From Bacteriovoracaceae bacterium UBA4096 (GTDB taxonomy: Bacteria; Bdellovibrionota; Bacteriovoracia; Bacteriovoracales; Bacteriovoracaceae): a DNA stretch of 64,000 bases. Where the stretch lies: assembly GCA_002381945.1 (NCBI GenBank), contig DFXY01000041.1, positions 1 through 64,000 on the forward strand. Reading direction: 5' to 3'. This document shows positions 27,020-33,219 of the stretch, piece after piece (positions within the stretch are counted from its first letter, which is position 1; each line of letters starts with the position of its first letter). Below the pieces are notes generated by a model, which saw nothing but the letters and a program-made list of their open reading frames with translations, made no database searches and was not told the DNA's origin. Made by a program: the position numbers and the translations under genes.

Positions 27020-27056
27020 AACCCTCCTTAAGGTGAAACCTTTATAAAGGAGGGTT
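27020..27056 (-). promoter_or_regulatory. hairpin that can mask the ribosome-binding site of the lipoprotein gene
   Basis: On the minus strand AACCCTCCTT (27056-27047) pairs perfectly with AAGGAGGGTT (27029-27020), which is the ribosome-binding site ending one base before the ATG at 27018. A smaller hairpin (AAGGT, TTC, ACCTT) lies in the loop. No U-run follows, so termination on this strand is unlikely. The plus strand does have ACTTTTT nearby, but no gene lies on it here. Confidence 0.6.
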
Positions 27057-27082
27057 AGGTACTTTTTGAATTAACTAAGCTA

Positions 27083-27286
27083 TTACTTACTGCGATTTTT
27101 CATTTCTGAATGCACGCGCTCTAAAAGGGCCTTGCATTCACCATCATCCAACCCATGCAGCATGTGACTTGGTGGAAGATTCTTTTCGCCACCCTTAGAG
27201 AAGGACTCAAGGCGATTGTTTAAATTATTTCTCAAGGTTCTGAGTTTCTTGTCAGACAGAGTTGTTAAATCGTACTGCTTTTTCAT
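27083..27286 (-). CDS. small charged protein of unknown function, coupled to rhlE
   Basis: The 67-residue protein is basic and helical (LRTLRNNLNNRLESFSKG, then DDGECKALLERVHSEMKNR). It has no signal peptide. Its ATG overlaps the rhlE stop by four bases, so it is translated together with the helicase and may be an RNA- or ribosome-related helper. I do not recognise a family. Confidence 0.65.
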   Translation of the reverse strand: MKKQYDLTTLSDKKLRTLRNNLNNRLESFSKGGEKNLPPSHMLHGLDDGECKALLERVHSEMKNRSK

Positions 27287-28560
27287 TTTCTATTCCTGAA
27301 TCTAAATCCAACTTTGGTTGGTTTTTTTTGTTCTTGAGGTTGAGTGCCGGTCGTTGGTTTAGGTCCCTTCGGCTTAGCACGTGGATCGCGGTAACGTCTC
27401 TCAGGTCTTGAATCCTTTACGGATTGCTCGGCCACGCCTACGAATGTTTCTACTGGAAGTTTCTTATTAATGAGCTTCTGAATGCGCGCCAGAGCATCTC
27501 TTTCAGTTTCATCACAAAAAGAAATCGCATCGCCGTCTTTACCGGCACGGGCCGTTCTTCCGATACGGTGAACATAACTTTCAGCTTCAACCGGTAAATC
27601 ATAATTGATGACGTGTGAAACACCCTGGACATCAATACCTCGGGCCGCAATATCAGTAGCGATCAATACCTTGATCTTACCTTTTTTAAAGTTATCCAAA
27701 GCAGCTTCACGTGCAGACTGAGATTTGTTGCCATGAATGGCCGCTGATTCAATTTTATGATGGGCGAGATAATCAACGATCTTGTTTGCTCCGTGCTTAG
27801 TGCGTGTGAAGACCAAGGTCAGTTCAACTCCTTCGTCTCCCAGAAGTTTCCGGAGAAGTTGGTATTTATGGGCCTTCTGGCAAAAAATCACTCTTTGATT
27901 AATTCTATCAACCGTAGTTGATGGAGGTGTGACTTCCACTCGAACCGGTTGTTTTAAAATACGGTTAGCAATTCCCACAATCTCGTTAGGCATAGTTGCT
28001 GAGAAAAGCATGGTTTGTCTTTTCTCAGGAAGTTTTGCGATGACTTTTTTAATGTCATGGATAAAACCCATATCAAGCATACGGTCGGCTTCATCCAACA
28101 CAAAAATCTCTACCGCACCTAACTTACAAAAACCCTGGTTCATAAGATCAATCAGACGACCGGGAGTTGCAATTAAAATATCCAGACCATTTCGTAGGGC
28201 CGCCACTTGCGCTGCCTGGCCGACACCGCCGAAGATCACAGCGTTTTTGATTTTTAAATCTTTGCCGTATTTATCCAGCTGCTCTTTAATTTGTGAGGCC
28301 AGCTCCCGAGTCGGGGCCAGGATCAGAGAGCGAGGCTCATTAGGCGTTAAGCTGAAGTTTCGGTTGGCAAGTTTCTGCAGCATCGGCAGAGTGAAGGCCG
28401 CAGTTTTACCTGTCCCGGTTTGAGCAATGCCAAGCAAATCCTTGCCTTCTAAAAGCGAGGGGATGGACTGGGCCTGAATAGGGGTCGGAGTTTCATAACC
28501 AGCTTCTTGGACATTTTTGAGAATGGTCTCAAGGAGGGGGAGTTCATTAAATTTTAACAT
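27283..28560 (-). CDS. rhlE: DEAD-box RNA helicase, RhlE-like
   Basis: The 425-residue protein has all helicase motifs in order: TPIQAQSIP (Q motif), AQTGTGKT (I), PTRELA (Ia), TPGRLIDL (Ib), DEADRMLDMGF (II), SATMP (III), VFTRTKHGA (IV), ATDIAARGID (V) and HRIGRTARAG (VI). The C-terminus is a short basic tail rich in Arg, Lys and Pro, as in RhlE. It unwinds short RNA duplexes in ribosome assembly or mRNA decay. The tail is too short for a DbpA-type RNA-binding domain. The next gene downstream is coupled by overlap. Confidence 0.94.
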   Translation of the reverse strand: MLKFNELPLLETILKNVQEAGYETPTPIQAQSIPSLLEGKDLLGIAQTGTGKTAAFTLPMLQKLANRNFSLTPNEPRSLILAPTRELASQIKEQLDKYGKDLKIKNAVIFGGVGQAAQVAALRNGLDILIATPGRLIDLMNQGFCKLGAVEIFVLDEADRMLDMGFIHDIKKVIAKLPEKRQTMLFSATMPNEIVGIANRILKQPVRVEVTPPSTTVDRINQRVIFCQKAHKYQLLRKLLGDEGVELTLVFTRTKHGANKIVDYLAHHKIESAAIHGNKSQSAREAALDNFKKGKIKVLIATDIAARGIDVQGVSHVINYDLPVEAESYVHRIGRTARAGKDGDAISFCDETERDALARIQKLINKKLPVETFVGVAEQSVKDSRPERRYRDPRAKPKGPKPTTGTQPQEQKKPTKVGFRFRNRK

Positions 28561-28596
28561 TGGCGGACAATCGTACTTTTGGCGCTAAATGTCAAG

Positions 28597-28616
28597 AGGT
28601 GTTACCTGGCACCTTT
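28597..28616. repeat. short palindromic repeat, copy 1
   Basis: AGGTG (28597-28601) and CACCT (28610-28614) flank TTACCTGG in the rhlE upstream region. It is the most diverged member of the local repeat family whose consensus is close to AAGGTAcGTGgcACCTT. Confidence 0.5.
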
Positions 28617-28676
28617 CAGCAGTTTACTCGGAAATGGATTCTTGTTACCATTTTTTTGGGGATAATGACTAGGTAT

Positions 28677-28697
28677 GGAAGTGTTTTGACCACTTCC
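28677..28697 (-). terminator. hairpin after the first small hydrophobic ORF
   Basis: GGAAGTG and CACTTCC form a 7-bp stem around a 7-base loop, 12 bases beyond the stop codon of the 24-codon minus-strand gene. There is no U-run after it, so it may be an mRNA-stabilising hairpin rather than a terminator. It sits where the plus-strand copy has its strong terminator, and both begin AAGGGAAG. Confidence 0.45.
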
Positions 28698-28708
28698 CTT
28701 AAATCCGA

Positions 28709-28783
28709 TCAGTTCATTCTTAGAATTACAGCAAGCTGTAACAAAAGAATGAAAAGGATCAGAACCCTAATCACTTCTTCCAT
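28709..28783 (-). CDS. 24-aa hydrophobic peptide, copy A; candidate type I toxin
   Basis: ATG (28781-28783) to TGA (28709-28711) encodes a 24-residue peptide: MEEV, then IRVLILFILLLQLAVILRMN. It would form one membrane helix with a charged start. AAGGA lies six bases before the ATG. A second copy at 31211 encodes 18 identical residues of 24. Of 14 codons that differ between the copies, 8 are synonymous, which points to selection on the protein. Length and the Leu/Ile-rich plus Gln-Leu pattern recall type I toxins such as Ibs, ShoB or DinQ, which depolarise the inner membrane. An in-frame upstream ATG in the hairpin loop would add 10 residues but lacks a ribosome-binding site. Confidence 0.65.
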   Translation of the reverse strand: MEEVIRVLILFILLLQLAVILRMN

Positions 28784-28798
28784 GAATTCCTTTTTTGT

Positions 28799-28824
28799 AA
28801 GGGCGCCCTTCATTGGGCGTCTTT
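28799..28824 (+). ncRNA. candidate antisense-RNA 3-prime hairpin, copy A
   Basis: On the plus strand AAGGGCGCCC (28799-28808) pairs with GGGCGTCTTT (28815-28824) over a UUCAUU loop, using two G-U pairs. On the toxin-sense strand those become A-C mismatches, so the fold favours an RNA opposite to the peptide gene. It lies 16 bases upstream of the peptide ATG. The sequence is kept almost exactly in copy B. The promoter of such an antisense RNA is not certain; TTCTTG plus ATAATG, 17 bases apart, near 28640-28668 is one candidate. Confidence 0.45.
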
Positions 28825-28831
28825 AAAAAGG

Positions 28832-28873
28832 TTCACAGAAGACGGCGCCATCTTAATGACCTAGTTCTGTGAA
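28832..28873 (-). repeat. leader stem-loop upstream of copy A
   Basis: TTCACAGAA (28832-28840) and TTCTGTGAA (28865-28873) are perfect 9-bp inverted repeats with a 24-base loop containing GGCGCC. The TTCTGTGA part is also present ahead of copy B (31157-31164), but its partner arm is not. It may structure the 5-prime leader of the peptide mRNA. Confidence 0.45.
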
Positions 28874-28888
28874 TGTCTCTATGTGCAG

Positions 28889-28907
28889 AAAGGTACGTGA
28901 CACCTTT
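28889..28907. repeat. short palindromic repeat, copy 2
   Basis: AAAGGTACGTGACACCTTT: AAAGGT and ACCTTT pair around a 7-base centre. It ends inside the stop codon of the methyltransferase gene at 28906. Confidence 0.6.
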
Positions 28908-29550
28908 AGAAGCGATAAAGCAGATCCGTAAACGAGGTACTTTCCTCATCAAAAAAGCTCTTACTTTCCAAAATACGACTAGAGATAAAAGTAAAATGTG
29001 GTTTGATCATCTTCTGATATTTTTCGCGGGTGCGGTGAATTGCATACTCGTCTTTAAATTCCAGCTCTGAAACCTGGCGGCCAAGTTCCACATCTGTCGG
29101 AACGGTGAGGTAAAGATATTTTACTCTTTTAGCAATGACCGGCAGAACTTCTTTTAGTTCCTTGTCCGTTAGGTATTGAAAGACTGAAGTGCAAATAGCG
29201 AGATCGAATTCATTATCTTTGCGTTTGGTTCGGCACCAGGTGATGAGGTCTTCTTGATAGAGTTTTAGATCAGTGGAGTCCACGGGGCGGAGTTTATCGG
29301 GTCTTGCCTTTTTAAAAGCGTAAGGAGACGGCTCAATACCCACTGCCTTGTAAGGGATGAAGGTTTTCATCATTTCGCGGAAGAGGTGACCATAACCAAA
29401 TCCCAGATCGACGATTGAGGTGATATCGACATGTTCTACTGACAGGAATGACTTAAGATATCTGGTGTGCTCTTTGGCATTGCCAATGCCATCCATAGAC
29501 ATAGGGTCGGAGTAATTTTTATCCCAGTAGGTTTTATCGAAATTGGCCAT
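28906..29550 (-). CDS. class I SAM-dependent methyltransferase
   Basis: The 214-residue protein has a Rossmann methyltransferase core. Motif I is VDLGFGYGHLFREM near residue 47, an acidic residue follows in VGIEPSPYA, and FDLAICTSVFQYLTD is the motif IV region. It resembles small-molecule methyltransferases of the type 11/23 group. The first residues MANFDKTYWDKNYSDPMSMDG are typical of this group. Substrate is unknown. It sits between palindromic repeats and the two small-peptide cassettes, with no operon partner on its strand closer than 71 bases. Confidence 0.85.
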   Translation of the reverse strand: MANFDKTYWDKNYSDPMSMDGIGNAKEHTRYLKSFLSVEHVDITSIVDLGFGYGHLFREMMKTFIPYKAVGIEPSPYAFKKARPDKLRPVDSTDLKLYQEDLITWCRTKRKDNEFDLAICTSVFQYLTDKELKEVLPVIAKRVKYLYLTVPTDVELGRQVSELEFKDEYAIHRTREKYQKMIKPHFTFISSRILESKSFFDEESTSFTDLLYRF

Positions 29551-29595
29551 GGGTCAAGTTAGCAAAGGCGCGGGTTATTGGCAATTAAGCGACTT

Positions 29596-29617
29596 AAAAG
29601 GTATGTGGTACCTTTTT
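29596..29617. repeat. short palindromic repeat, copy 3, possibly a terminator
   Basis: AAAAGGTA (29596-29603) and TACCTTTT (29609-29616) form a perfect 8-bp stem around TGTGG. It lies between the lipoprotein and methyltransferase genes. The T-rich tail on the plus strand (CTTTTTGTTTTT) could help termination in that direction, but no plus-strand gene is present. Confidence 0.65.
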
Positions 29618-29621
29618 GTTT

Positions 29622-30242
29622 TTAGGGGCGAAAGACTTTTTCTTTTTTATCCTGGCCAACTTTAAGTTCTTTCCATTCAAAGGTGTCCCCTAAAAGTTCA
29701 GCACGGACCGAGTCTTTTTCGACTTTGGCCATCGGGAGAGTTACCTCTCCGGGTTGAGTCAAGATCAGGTCTCTGAAAGCAACTTGCTTCTTGGATTCAA
29801 CTTCTTCGCCTTTGGCGTTGGTTTCCAGGCAAGAGAGGGTGAGGGTTTTTTTCTCGACTTTTACTTTGGCAAAAGACACACAATCAACTTCGGCAAGCTT
29901 CTTCCATTCTTTTTTCTCTGGGTTGTAACTATGAAATTGCGGCCTATCACCTTGCTCAACCGTACGCTGACTCATTACCACCAGTCGATTTTTATCGGCC
30001 GGAAAGAGGGCGACCACTTCGCGATGAGATAACTCGGTCGGAAGAGACACCTTGCTTGAAGTGAGAGCTTCTGATGAAACCTGCAGGAGATAAGTTTCAG
30101 GTTCCATGCCTTTACTCTCAAGTTTAACTCCCGCAAAAATGTCTTTGCCGCTGGAGTTTACCGTCGTGAAGACCGGTGCTTGCGCACAAGCGACGGTCGA
30201 GATGAGAAGAGAGGCAAGAGCGAGTGTTGATATCTTTTTCAT
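29622..30242 (-). CDS. lipoprotein of unknown function
   Basis: Starting from the ATG at 30242 the protein has a signal peptide and lipobox (MKKISTLALASLLISTVAC, lipidated Cys near residue 19) and about 206 residues. A longer frame starts at 30284 but would overlap the deacetylase gene and hide the signal. The mature part is mostly beta strands with many Lys and Glu residues and a short C-terminal FEWKELKVGQDKKEKVF. It contains no motif I recognise. It starts 13 bases after the deacetylase stop and is probably co-transcribed, so a cell-envelope role is likely. Confidence 0.75.
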   Translation of the reverse strand: MKKISTLALASLLISTVACAQAPVFTTVNSSGKDIFAGVKLESKGMEPETYLLQVSSEALTSSKVSLPTELSHREVVALFPADKNRLVVMSQRTVEQGDRPQFHSYNPEKKEWKKLAEVDCVSFAKVKVEKKTLTLSCLETNAKGEEVESKKQVAFRDLILTQPGEVTLPMAKVEKDSVRAELLGDTFEWKELKVGQDKKEKVFRP

Positions 30243-30255
30243 ATAAATTCCTAAT

Positions 30256-31056
30256 CTATTCTTCAAGTTTTTCGAGAACTTCATCCACTTCTTTTCGAAG
30301 GGCCTTCACGTTCTTCACAGTTTCTTCTTCGCAAGCTTCCGGCGGTAGAGGTTTTGCCGCTTCTGGAACCAGATCTTCCAGAGGAACGAACGGGTGCCCT
30401 TCGCGTTTAACTGCGCGGATCCAGTCTTGAACGTTATCAACAGTATACTTTTGAATGTCGTGGAAGAGAACCACTCCACCTTTATAGCGACAAATGTCCT
30501 TTAGAAGAGTGGGAAGCAGATTGGGACGCTTCTTAGGATCCCAGTCGTTGGTATCAATATCCCAACCCACATGTTTAAAACCCGCCTTTTTAACTGTGTT
30601 CATGACCATATCATTTTTGGCCTGAGTTGCGGGATTGCTCGAGCGGAATGATCCACCACCATAAGGCAGCCTTAGAACGGGGGAGAGATAATCCTTTAAG
30701 AGTGGATTGGGCTTCATGATATTTTCTTTCACTCGGGCCGCTGAAAAAGTTGGATGGTTGATGTGCTCATAAGTATGAGAGCCGATCTTATGACCTTCTT
30801 TTTTCATTCGGTCTAAGAGGGCATAGGCCGTCTTAGTATTGGGGTTACTCTTTCCACCGGCAAAGTTCTTACCTAAAACGAAGAAGGTAGCTGGCACCTT
30901 TTCTTCTTTTAAGATATTCAGCACTTTGGGAGTCAGGACTGAATGGGGCCCGTCATCAAACGTGAAATGCACAGGATAGGTTTTACCATCCGGACACACC
31001 GCTTGGGCCGAGGGGAGTATTAGAACACCTAGAGTAATAAGGATTAATTTTTTCAC
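30256..31056 (-). CDS. exported polysaccharide deacetylase (NodB domain)
   Basis: The 266-residue protein has a signal peptide (MKKLILITLGVLILPSAQA) and then a NodB domain. HFTFDDGP holds the catalytic Asp and a metal Asp, GSHTYEH holds the two metal His residues, and RLPYGGG, DTNDWD and VVLFHD follow. These enzymes remove acetyl groups from GlcNAc in peptidoglycan or other glycans. About 40 residues at the C-terminus form a charged coiled coil (ACEEETVKNVKALRKEVDEV). In predatory relatives, similar deacetylases mark the prey wall, but that is only a possibility here. Confidence 0.9.
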   Translation of the reverse strand: MKKLILITLGVLILPSAQAVCPDGKTYPVHFTFDDGPHSVLTPKVLNILKEEKVPATFFVLGKNFAGGKSNPNTKTAYALLDRMKKEGHKIGSHTYEHINHPTFSAARVKENIMKPNPLLKDYLSPVLRLPYGGGSFRSSNPATQAKNDMVMNTVKKAGFKHVGWDIDTNDWDPKKRPNLLPTLLKDICRYKGGVVLFHDIQKYTVDNVQDWIRAVKREGHPFVPLEDLVPEAAKPLPPEACEEETVKNVKALRKEVDEVLEKLEE

Positions 31057-31098
31057 GGTACTCTCATCGGTTGGATGAGGGAAATACTTGAGGAGTTC

Positions 31099-31119
31099 AA
31101 ATGGTAGACGCTACCTTTT
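31099..31119. repeat. short palindromic repeat, copy 4
   Basis: GGTAG (31103-31107) and CTACC (31111-31115) form the core of a variant, with A-rich and T-rich flanks like the other copies. It lies upstream of the deacetylase gene and upstream of the second peptide cassette. Confidence 0.5.
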
Positions 31120-31174
31120 AGCATAAAAAAAAGTGGGGAAGTATATTCGCGAGGTCTTCTGTGAGGCTTCCATT

Positions 31175-31196
31175 AGACGCCCAATGAAGGGCGCCC
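31175..31196 (-). ncRNA. candidate antisense-RNA 3-prime hairpin, copy B
   Basis: The minus strand gives GGGCGCCC, UUCAUU, GGGCGUCU, an 8-bp stem with two G-U pairs, identical in core to copy A. It is 14 bases upstream of the plus-strand peptide ATG. The tail on this strand (AATGG) is not U-rich, so it may not terminate efficiently. Confidence 0.4.
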
Positions 31197-31210
31197 TAAC
31201 TAGGAGTTTT

Positions 31211-31285
31211 ATGGAAGAGACATTAAGGGTTCTCATTTTGGGAATTCTCTTAATACAGCTTGCTGTGATTTTGAGAATTTTTTGA
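31211..31285 (+). CDS. 24-aa hydrophobic peptide, copy B; candidate type I toxin
   Basis: ATG (31211) to TGA (31283-31285) encodes MEET, then LRVLILGILLIQLAVILRIF, a single membrane helix. TAGGAG precedes the ATG by five bases, a strong ribosome-binding site. A perfect GC-rich terminator follows. It is the paralogue of copy A at 28709, which points the other way. As in copy A the leader holds the TTCTGTGA element and the conserved GC hairpin. The role as a membrane-damaging toxin held down by an antisense RNA is inferred from layout and from the general look of type I toxins; a harmless small membrane protein remains possible. Confidence 0.65.
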   Translation: MEETLRVLILGILLIQLAVILRIF

Positions 31286-31295
31286 ATGAGAATAA

Positions 31296-31329
31296 GGGAA
31301 GGGGGTTGCCGCCCCCTTCCCGCCTTTTT
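31296..31329 (+). terminator. strong Rho-independent terminator after the copy B peptide gene
   Basis: GGGAAGGGGG (31296-31305) and CCCCCTTCCC (31312-31321) form a perfect 10-bp GC-rich stem with a TTGCCG loop, then GCC and five T residues. It ends the transcript of the 24-codon gene and separates it from the glycosyltransferase operon. Confidence 0.93.
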
Positions 31330-31428
31330 GTCCTTTCATATTCTAATACTGAAAAGTGAACCGAGTATAGAGGAAAAAATAGTTAAATAAGTAGGCGGAA
31401 TGCAAAGCTTCGATATCAGTGACAATTC

Positions 31429-31450
31429 AAAAGGTACGTGGCACCATTTT
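31429..31450. repeat. short palindromic repeat, copy 5
   Basis: AAAAGGTACGTGGCACCATTTT lies directly before the ATG (31454) of the glycosyltransferase gene. It shares GGTACGTGRCACC with copy 2 and has one extra base in the right arm. It falls in the leader of the mRNA and replaces any normal ribosome-binding site. Confidence 0.6.
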
Positions 31451-31453
31451 GCA

Positions 31454-32554
31454 ATGAAGGTTTTAATTTCGAGAAAAGATTTGCGTGATACGGCGTCTGG
31501 GGTGCCTAAGAAGGTGTTGCAGGAGCTAAAGTTTTTTAAGAGCTTAGGGCATGATTCTTATGCCATTGCTGAAACGATGAATGCGCCGATGGTGCAGGAG
31601 TTTCAAGGCATACCGGTTAAAACTCTGCGGTGGCCAATTTCAGGTTATTTTCGTCGCCGCTTTTATCAGATGCAAGTTGATCGTTGGATTAAAAAACACA
31701 GGCCCCAGCTCGTTGTGGGTCATGGTGATATTCTTCATCAAGATATTCTCTATATTCATAACTGTGTACATCTGGCCCATGAACTGGTGGAAAAAAAACC
31801 ACTACCTTCAGAGCATGAAGTAGGAAAAATCCACACTGCGATTTTAACTCAAGGAACTTTTAAACTCTTGGTTTGTAATTCTGAGATGATGAAACAGGAT
31901 TTGGTGAAGCGCTTTAAACTTGATCCCGCTAAAGTGGTGGTGATTTATCCTGAAGTGAATTTAAGTAAATTTTATGCTGAAGATCCTGAAGGGATAAAGC
32001 GTGAGTCGCGGATGAGACTTGGAATTCCACAGGATGCTTTTGTTTTTGGGCTGGTGACTTCCGGAAATTATAAGAAACGAAATCTTGGGATGTTGATTGA
32101 AGCGTTTAAAGAAGTGCAAGCTAGACACCCTGAGGCCTATCTCTTTGTGGGTGGGGGTAATGTTGATCAGAAATTCAAGGATATGATTTCTGCGCGGGTG
32201 ACTTTCGCTCCGACTTTGATGGATGTGAAGAATTACTTTTATCTCCTGGATGCCTTTGTGTTGCCGGCCCATATTGAAGAATTTGGGAGAAGTGTGCTTG
32301 AGGCGATGTATTGTGGGAAGCCTGCGATTGCAACTCAGACAGTGGGGTGCAGTGAGATTTTGGAAGGACGAGGGCGAGAGTTAATTTTGGATGAGATTTC
32401 GAAACAAGAACTAGTGGCCAAGATGGAGAGAGTGTTTGAATCGGGGTTTTATCAGGAAGTGAAAAAGATAAATATTGAAACGGCGAAAAAATATAGTGCT
32501 GACTCGCAGAATAGTCGGCTGGAAGCAGTTTTGAGAAAGCATCGGATTATATGA
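31454..32554 (+). CDS. glycosyltransferase, GT4-like
   Basis: From MKVLISRKDLRD the protein is 366 residues and has the two-domain GT-B layout. The C-terminal half carries FGLVTSGNYKKRNLGMLIEAF and EFGRSVLEAMYCGKPAIATQTVGCSEIL, the Ex7E donor-sugar site of the GT4 family. An earlier in-frame start at 31400 would translate across the palindromic repeat and is not favoured. The stop overlaps the wecD start by four bases, and wecE follows, so the enzyme probably adds a sugar to a Fuc4NAc-containing glycan. Donor and acceptor are unknown. Confidence 0.87.
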   Translation: MKVLISRKDLRDTASGVPKKVLQELKFFKSLGHDSYAIAETMNAPMVQEFQGIPVKTLRWPISGYFRRRFYQMQVDRWIKKHRPQLVVGHGDILHQDILYIHNCVHLAHELVEKKPLPSEHEVGKIHTAILTQGTFKLLVCNSEMMKQDLVKRFKLDPAKVVVIYPEVNLSKFYAEDPEGIKRESRMRLGIPQDAFVFGLVTSGNYKKRNLGMLIEAFKEVQARHPEAYLFVGGGNVDQKFKDMISARVTFAPTLMDVKNYFYLLDAFVLPAHIEEFGRSVLEAMYCGKPAIATQTVGCSEILEGRGRELILDEISKQELVAKMERVFESGFYQEVKKINIETAKKYSADSQNSRLEAVLRKHRII

Positions 32555-33219
32555 TTAAGTTACTTGAATGGGATACAAACTTTTTTGGCTATAAGATTGG
32601 TGAAGCACAGGGGCTTCCAGATTTCGAAGAAGCAAAAAGAGAAAATTATAAACTTCTTTATGTGAAATCAAAGACTCGGATTCCCGACCTAGACTCGAGA
32701 AACTGTTTTTTTGATCATCGAATTATTCATCGTAAAGAATTAACTGAATCCACAGAAATAGAGAATGTAAAATCTTTAAGGGGGAGTCCCTTGACCCCTG
32801 ACCTGATCAACCTGGCCTACGAGGCGGGACATGTCTCAAGATATAAGCTAGATCCTCAGTTTAGAAATGATGAATTTAAAAAGCTCTACAAAGAGTGGAT
32901 ACAGAACAGCCTTTCAGGAAAAATGGCCAATGAAGTTTTTGGATATTTTGAAAATGAGAAGTGCTTGGGATTTATTACGGTAAAAATAAAAGACACTGAG
33001 GCAAGTATTGGACTTTTAGTCATTGATCCTACGGCCCAAGGGCGAGGGCTTGCCACTGTTTTAACTCGGGCAGCAGAAAGTTACGCAGAGTCTTGTGGGG
33101 CCAATTATCTCTTAGTTGCTACCCAGGCCACCAATACAAATGCTTGTCGATTCTATACAAAAAATGGTTACAATGAGTATAATGAAGAACTAATTTACCA
33201 CGTATGGATTAATGCATGA
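32551..33219 (+). CDS. wecD: dTDP-4-amino-4,6-dideoxy-D-galactose N-acetyltransferase
   Basis: The 222-residue protein has the WecD/RffC arrangement: LLEWDTNFFGYKIGEAQ at the N-terminus and a GNAT acetyl-CoA fold at the end (GLLVIDPTAQGRGLATVL, then LVATQATNTNACRFYTKNGY). It acetylates the 4-amino sugar made by WecE to give dTDP-Fuc4NAc. The start and stop overlap the genes on both sides by four bases. In enterobacteria this step serves the common antigen; here the final polymer is likely a different surface glycan. Confidence 0.88.
   Translation: MIKLLEWDTNFFGYKIGEAQGLPDFEEAKRENYKLLYVKSKTRIPDLDSRNCFFDHRIIHRKELTESTEIENVKSLRGSPLTPDLINLAYEAGHVSRYKLDPQFRNDEFKKLYKEWIQNSLSGKMANEVFGYFENEKCLGFITVKIKDTEASIGLLVIDPTAQGRGLATVLTRAAESYAESCGANYLLVATQATNTNACRFYTKNGYNEYNEELIYHVWINA

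Noticed and set aside
28560..28826. Plus-strand 88-codon frame over the rhlE upstream region and peptide copy A
   Set aside because: It runs through the palindrome, the hairpin and antisense to a conserved peptide gene; no ribosome-binding site and no recognisable protein features.
28873..29070. Plus-strand 65-codon frame
   Set aside because: It is antisense to the methyltransferase gene and begins in the leader stem-loop; judged a shadow.
30884..30902. Sixth copy of the AAGGT...ACCTT palindrome
   Set aside because: It lies inside the NodB gene and encodes the conserved KVPATFFV motif, so codon sequence explains it without a repeat.
28597..31450. Insertion sequence or composite transposon bounded by the inverted cassettes
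   Set aside because: No transposase, integrase or target-site duplication was seen, so only repeats are reported.
31400..31453. Upstream extension of the GT4-like gene
   Set aside because: It would translate through palindromic repeat copy 5 and adds residues unlike any GT4 start; MKVLISRKD is the usual opening.
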